In this document: piece after piece, positions 59,543 to 64,000 of the stretch
How the letters are laid out: the number at the start of each line of letters is the position of its first letter
Numbering within the stretch: position 1 is the stretch's first letter
Source of the DNA: JAJYTL01 sp046705265
GTDB taxonomy: Bacteria > Pseudomonadota > Alphaproteobacteria > Ferrovibrionales > Ferrovibrionaceae
DNA: 64,000 bases
Assembly (NCBI GenBank): GCA_046705265.1
Contig: JBJKQL010000157.1
Coordinates: 19,276 to 83,275 of the forward strand
Direction: 5' to 3'
Program-made: the position numbers and the translations under genes
Notes under the pieces: generated by a model
Seen by the model: only the letters and a program-made list of their open reading frames with translations
The model's database searches: none
What the model was told of the DNA's origin: nothing

Positions 59543-62134
59543 ATGGATTTTGAGCATTTCACCGAACGAAGCCGCGGTTTTATCCAATCGGCGCAAGGCT
59601 TGGCGTTGCGCTCTGGCCACCAGCGCTTTACACCCGAACATATTCTTAAAGTTCTCTTGGACGATTCCGAAGGCCTAGCCGCGAGCCTGATCCGGAATGC
59701 CGGCGGGCGGCCCGAACAGGCTTCCGTTGCAATTGAACGCTTGCTTGGCAAGCTGCCTCGGGTTGAGGGCACCGGCGCCGGCCAAGTCTATCTCGCGCCG
59801 GAGACGGCGCGGGTTTTTGAGGCGGCGGAGAAACTCGCCGAGAAAGCGGGCGATACCTTTGTTCCGGCCGAGCGGATTCTCTTGGCCCTCGCGATGGCGG
59901 CGGGGACGCCGAGCGCCGAGGCACTAAAAGAAGCCGGCATCACGGCGCAAAGCCTGAATACCGCGATCAACAACCTTCGCAAGGGGCGCAAGGCGGAAAG
60001 CGCATCCGCTGAAGACACCTATGACGCTTTGAAGCGCTATGCGCGCGATCTAACAGAGGCTGCCCGCGCGGGCAAACTCGATCCCGTCATCGGCCGCGAC
60101 GACGAGATCCGCCGCACCATTCAGGTGCTCGCGCGCCGAACCAAGAATAATCCGGTCCTCATCGGCGAACCCGGCGTCGGCAAGACGGCGATCGTCGAGG
60201 GTTTGGCGATCCGTATCGTTAACCGCGACGTGCCTGAGGGGCTCACGGATAAGAGCCTGATGGCACTCGATCTTGGCGCGCTGATTGCTGGCGCCAAGTT
60301 TCGCGGTGAATTCGAGGAACGGCTAAAGGCCGTGCTGGCCGAGATTACCGCAGCAGAGGGCAAGGTCATCCTTTTCATCGACGAGTTGCATACCTTGGTC
60401 GGTGCCGGCAAGGCCGAAGGCGCGATGGACGCGTCGAACTTGCTGAAACCTGCGCTGGCGCGTGGCGAGCTCCATTGCGTCGGCGCGACGACCCTCGACG
60501 AATACCGCAAATACATCGAAAAGGACGCGGCGTTGGCACGCCGCTTTCAGCCAGTCTTTGTTGCCGAGCCAACGGTTGCCGACACCATCTCCATCCTGCG
60601 CGGATTGAAGGAAAAATACGAGCTTCACCACGGCATTCGCATCACCGACGGGGCCATCGTGACAGCGGCTACGCTTGCCAATCGCTATATCACGGATCGT
60701 TTCCTGCCCGATAAGGCAATCGACCTCATGGACGAAGCCGCGAGCCGCCGGCGCATGGAAGTGGACAGCAAGCCCGAGGATCTGGACGAGCTTGATCGTC
60801 GCTTGATCCAGATGAAGATTGAACGCGAGGCTCTGAAGCGCGAAGAGGACACGGCGTCGAAGGAACGCCTTGCGAAGCTCGAGCGCGAGATTGCCGAACT
60901 CGAGCAGCGTTCGGCGGACCTCACCGCGGCTTGGCAGGCGGAAAAAGGCAAACTCGCGGAAGCCCGACGCCTGAAAGAAAAACTTGATCAAGCGCGGAGC
61001 GAGCTTGAAATCGCGCAACGGAACGGTGAGCTCGGCAAGGCCGGCGAGCTAGCATACGGCATTATCCCAGATCTCGAGCGCCGCCTGCGTGCGGCCGAAG
61101 GCGAGGGCGCCGAGCGTGGTGCGAGGGAAGCGGTGACCGATCAGGACATCGCCACTGTGGTCTCGCGTTGGACCGGGATACCGGTGGACAAGATGCTGGC
61201 TGGAGAGCGCGAGAAGCTCGTTCGTATGGAAGAGCGGCTTGCCCAACGCGTGGTCGGTCAAAATGAGGCGATTGCTGCCGTTTCAAACGCGGTGCGCCGC
61301 GCGCGAGCGGGCGTTCAGGATCCGAACCGCCCGCAAGGCTCCTTCCTGTTCCTTGGGCCGACCGGCGTCGGCAAGACCGAGCTCTCGAAAGCGCTCGCCG
61401 AGTTCTTATTTGACGATGATCAGGCGATGATCCGCGTCGATATGTCGGAATATATGGAGAAGCACGCGGTGGCGCGACTGATCGGTGCGCCACCCGGATA
61501 TGTCGGCTATGAAGAAGGCGGCGCTCTTACTGAAGCGGTGCGTCGGCGGCCCTATCAGGTCGTGCTGTTCGATGAGGTCGAAAAGGCGCATCCGGATGTG
61601 TTCAACGTGCTTCTCCAAGTGTTGGACGACGGCCGCCTCACCGATGGCCAAGGCCGCACCGTCGACTTTCGCAATACACTGATCATCCTGACCTCCAATC
61701 TCGGCAGCGATATTCTCGCCGCTCAGGGGGACGACGAGACGGTTGATAATGTCCGAGATGCCGTGATGGAAATCGTGCGCCGGGCCTTTCGCCCCGAGTT
61801 CCTCAACCGGATCGACGAAATCGTACTTTTCCGTCGGCTGAGCCGCAAGGACATGGACGGCATCGTTTCGATCCAGCTTGCTCGATTACAGGCACTCTTG
61901 GACGATCGCAAGATTACGCTCGATCTTGACGGACGCGCGTGCGCTTGGCTTGCCGACGCGGGCTACGATCCGGTCTACGGCGCACGGCCCTTGAAGCGGG
62001 TTATTCAACGCCGATTGCAGAATCCGCTCGCGTTGCAGATTCTGCAAGGCGAGATTGCTGAGGGCGCCCGGGTGAAGATTTCGGCCAAGGACGGTGCGCT
62101 TACCATCGGGGGCCATCTCGTCAAAGCCGCCTAA
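59543..62134 (+). CDS. clpB: ClpB disaggregase chaperone
   Basis: Hexameric AAA+ chaperone that, with DnaK, rescues aggregated proteins. The 863-residue protein has the N-domain (FTERSRGFIQSAQGLALRSG), a first AAA module with GEPGVGKTAIVEGLA and VILFIDELHTLVGAG, a middle coiled-coil domain of about 120 residues (LKREEDTASKERLAKLEREI), and a second AAA module with FLGPTGVGKTELSKAL and VVLFDEVEKAHPDVFNVLLQ, then arginine-finger and sensor-2 GARPLKRVIQRRLQNPL. The middle domain separates it from ClpA/ClpC. GGGAGG precedes ATG 59543; an RpoH promoter lies upstream. Confidence 0.97.
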   Translation: MDFEHFTERSRGFIQSAQGLALRSGHQRFTPEHILKVLLDDSEGLAASLIRNAGGRPEQASVAIERLLGKLPRVEGTGAGQVYLAPETARVFEAAEKLAEKAGDTFVPAERILLALAMAAGTPSAEALKEAGITAQSLNTAINNLRKGRKAESASAEDTYDALKRYARDLTEAARAGKLDPVIGRDDEIRRTIQVLARRTKNNPVLIGEPGVGKTAIVEGLAIRIVNRDVPEGLTDKSLMALDLGALIAGAKFRGEFEERLKAVLAEITAAEGKVILFIDELHTLVGAGKAEGAMDASNLLKPALARGELHCVGATTLDEYRKYIEKDAALARRFQPVFVAEPTVADTISILRGLKEKYELHHGIRITDGAIVTAATLANRYITDRFLPDKAIDLMDEAASRRRMEVDSKPEDLDELDRRLIQMKIEREALKREEDTASKERLAKLEREIAELEQRSADLTAAWQAEKGKLAEARRLKEKLDQARSELEIAQRNGELGKAGELAYGIIPDLERRLRAAEGEGAERGAREAVTDQDIATVVSRWTGIPVDKMLAGEREKLVRMEERLAQRVVGQNEAIAAVSNAVRRARAGVQDPNRPQGSFLFLGPTGVGKTELSKALAEFLFDDDQAMIRVDMSEYMEKHAVARLIGAPPGYVGYEEGGALTEAVRRRPYQVVLFDEVEKAHPDVFNVLLQVLDDGRLTDGQGRTVDFRNTLIILTSNLGSDILAAQGDDETVDNVRDAVMEIVRRAFRPEFLNRIDEIVLFRRLSRKDMDGIVSIQLARLQALLDDRKITLDLDGRACAWLADAGYDPVYGARPLKRVIQRRLQNPLALQILQGEIAEGARVKISAKDGALTIGGHLVKAA

Positions 62135-62181
62135 AATCGCACCAGAGCCCTGCACCATTGGCGGGGACCCAACGTCGATGT

Positions 62182-63624
62182 TTAGTTGGTTGTCTCTGCG
62201 AGCGTGGTCATCGCCGTATGCGCGGTCTTTCTCTTCGCCGTCACTGTGCCGGCGGCCATCTCGCGGTTGACCGTCGCCATCATCCGCTCGAAGCGAACGC
62301 GTTCGGTCCCCACCAGTACGGTGTGAGAAGGTAACCGGACAGTAAGCGGGTTTACCTGCTTGCCGTTGACATGGATCTCGTAGTCAAGATGCGGTCCAGT
62401 GGAACGGCCCGTGCTACCGACGTAGCCGATCACTTCGCCCTGACGCACCCGTTCGCCATCGTGCAAGCCCTTGGCGTAACGAGAGAGATGGGCGTAGGCG
62501 GTGGAATAGACGCTGTTGTGGCGGATCTCCACATACTTGCCATAGCCCCGAACCCAGCCCACCCTTACAACGACACCGTCGCCGGCCGCCATGATCGGTG
62601 TGCCCATGGGGGCAGCGAAATCGACGCCCTCGTGGAACTCCATACCGGGCCCGAGTGGGTCCTTCCGCCACCCGAAGCCGGACGAGATGCGCGCGCCGTC
62701 GATGGGCGTCCGAAGCAGCGCTGTCCGGATGCTTCGTCCGCTGCCCGTATAATAGCTGATCGACGCTTTCGGGCTTGGACGGAAACGATAGTAGCGATGA
62801 GTCTGACCGGATAGCGTGACCGAGGCATAAAGAAGCGGCCCGATCTTCGCCGTCTTGCCATTGGCCGCCACCTCACGCCGGAATAAGACCTGAAAGCTGT
62901 CGCCGGGATGGATATCGTGCGCTAAATCGACGCTGTAGCTGAACAGCTTGATCGTCTTCGCAATGATCGGCTGCGGAATGCCGTCTTTGAGCGCGCTGTC
63001 GAATAGACTGACGCCGATGGCACCGCCCCGCGTGACCAACTCTGGCTTCAGCGGCCGCGCCACCTCCTTGGCGTCGAAGGTGCCATTCTTGGCCGGGCGC
63101 ACGACAATGGCATGACCCGGCGCCACCGCCATCGCCACCTTGACGAGCTTCGTGGTGGTTGCCGTTCTGTCAAGCACGACGCTGACCTTTTGTCCTGGCT
63201 GCAAAGCGCGGAGATCGATCCGGTCCTTTAGCGCCGCCACCACTTCTCGGGTGCGGGCCGGGCTTGCCCCTGCATTACGGAGCAGCGAGACCAGCGTGTC
63301 GCCGGGGTTGATTTCGAGGATGCGGGAAACGATGCTGTTCTCTTTCCTGGGGAGAACCGTGGTGGAAACGTCGGTGATTTCGCGCATCGCCTGGATGATT
63401 TGGCTGCGCATGAGGTGACTTTCGCGGCCGACTGACGTCTGGCCGGCGTAGGTCGCGAGGAACGCCCATCCCACCGCGAGACTTGCAATCACAAGAAGAA
63501 ACGGCGACGACCTTTGACCAACGGCCTTGGCCCGCGCTTGGCGGGATGTTGCAGGATTGACGGGCAGAGACTCTATCTCTTTCGCATGGGTAGCAATGCG
63601 GTACGCCGCGTAGCCCTTTTTCAC
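62182..63624 (-). CDS. M23-family peptidoglycan endopeptidase
   Basis: A 480-residue membrane-anchored or exported LytM/M23 protein. An N-terminal hydrophobic stretch (FLLVIASLAVGWAFLATYAG, residues 42-61) is preceded by a basic cytoplasmic segment, suggesting a signal anchor. A middle region with LysM/OapA-like EINPGDTLVSLLRNAG and DIHPGDSFQVLFRREV leads to the M23 domain: HEGVDFAAPMGTPI (H and D ligands) and GPHLDYEIHVNGKQVNPL (HxH). All zinc ligands are present, so it should be active. Start GTG 63624 follows GGGGGGAT. It is convergent with clpB. Confidence 0.93.
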   Translation of the reverse strand: MKKGYAAYRIATHAKEIESLPVNPATSRQARAKAVGQRSSPFLLVIASLAVGWAFLATYAGQTSVGRESHLMRSQIIQAMREITDVSTTVLPRKENSIVSRILEINPGDTLVSLLRNAGASPARTREVVAALKDRIDLRALQPGQKVSVVLDRTATTTKLVKVAMAVAPGHAIVVRPAKNGTFDAKEVARPLKPELVTRGGAIGVSLFDSALKDGIPQPIIAKTIKLFSYSVDLAHDIHPGDSFQVLFRREVAANGKTAKIGPLLYASVTLSGQTHRYYRFRPSPKASISYYTGSGRSIRTALLRTPIDGARISSGFGWRKDPLGPGMEFHEGVDFAAPMGTPIMAAGDGVVVRVGWVRGYGKYVEIRHNSVYSTAYAHLSRYAKGLHDGERVRQGEVIGYVGSTGRSTGPHLDYEIHVNGKQVNPLTVRLPSHTVLVGTERVRFERMMATVNREMAAGTVTAKRKTAHTAMTTLAETTN

Positions 63625-64000
63625 GATCCCCCCGAGACCCCCGTTGCGTTAACCAAGATGAGATGGGGGGCCGGACATTGTCAACCGCTTTCGCCGGCCG
63701 CCCTGGAAGTCTTATTTGGGGCAGAATTGAATGAAAATTCGGTTGTCGTCGAATCTGTTTTTGGGCGGCGAGGACGGCGTGGGTCGGCGGACTGCGGAGG
63801 CGGTCGTGGCAGCGAGGAGCGGTGATGAAGCGGGGATCTCGGAGCCGAGCTTCTTGGCGGAACAAAGGGCGACAATTTTTGCTTGATTAGGCTTGTGGGG
63901 ATGGAGGGGAGGGTCTATAAGGACGCCCTTGCCTTGGGGTCTGGGGTTGAGCGGGCACGGTTGGATGGTGCCTATGGCTGGGCTTTCGGGGTGGTTTGGT
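63625..64000. other. right-end region with no assignable gene
   Basis: These 376 bases lie upstream of the M23 gene and run to the window edge. Their frames give arginine-rich translations with no recognisable protein. A TATAAG at 63916-63921, 16 bases after TTGTGG, could be a plus-strand promoter, and ATG 63967 (MVPMAGLSGWFG, open to the edge) could begin a gene, but 12 residues are too few to judge. Confidence 0.4.
63656..63684 (-). promoter_or_regulatory. possible promoter of the M23 peptidase gene
   Basis: On the minus strand a perfect TTGACA (63684-63679) is followed after 17 bases by the poor hexamer TCATCT (63661-63656), 31 bases before the GTG start at 63624. The -35 is strong and the -10 weak, so the call is tentative. 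Confidence 0.35.

Overview
The window is a GC-rich, gene-dense stretch of chromosome that reads as a free-living alphaproteobacterium, most like the Rhodospirillales. The evidence for this is a CcrM-type GANTC methyltransferase, a split b/b' F0 ATP synthase operon, an aa3 oxidase operon in the ctaC-ctaD-ctaB-ctaE-surf1 style, DUF4167 next to clpB, a GTTC-N7-GTTC SOS box and an RpoH promoter of alphaproteobacterial type. I see no insertion sequence, prophage, CRISPR array or rRNA operon. Almost everything is core metabolism and maintenance; the less ordinary parts are listed as findings.

Layout: 1-883 is the N-terminal part of cytochrome b (petB), running off the left edge. 1219-2567 holds trmL and hemF. 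2764-4716 (minus) holds a CCA-adding-type nucleotidyltransferase and a NUDIX hydrolase. 4860-11602 is a four-gene MoxR / DUF58 / BatA-DUF4159 / amidotransferase-fold membrane protein cluster. 11599-18040 holds a GNAT, an extradiol dioxygenase, tRNA-Gln, ispE, a TPR lipoprotein and ETF-quinone oxidoreductase. 18164-24709 holds a family 4 uracil-DNA glycosylase, a lytic transglycosylase, moaB, two small-molecule transferases, an SOS-boxed radical SAM protein and rnhB. 24768-32696 holds ccrM, a conserved small protein, mutY, a DciA-like protein, a DsbA-like protein and smc. 32858-35351 is the F0 operon (atpI-B-E-F'-F), followed by the broken tail of a short-chain dehydrogenase. 35483-41705 holds ubiD, ubiA, rsmE, gshA and tldD. 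41984-47665 is the cytochrome c oxidase operon. 47662-53340 holds an M32 carboxypeptidase, a secreted orphan, thrC, an M16 peptidase and a RimJ-like acetyltransferase. 53564-58553 holds a 56-residue ORF and a three-gene 2-oxoacid:ferredoxin oxidoreductase operon with its own flavin/iron-sulfur electron-transfer subunit. 58742-59311 is a strongly folded leader and a DUF4167 gene. 59543-63624 holds clpB and an M23 peptidase.

Functionally the window is dominated by aerobic energy conservation (bc1, aa3 oxidase, ETF-QO, F0, ubiquinone and heme biosynthesis) and genome maintenance (UDG, MutY, RnhB, CcrM, SMC, DciA). Against that aerobic background, the ferredoxin-type 2-oxoacid oxidoreductase and the folded RNA just downstream of it are the most unusual items. 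The RNA is my best candidate for something undescribed; it rests on hand-found base pairing only.
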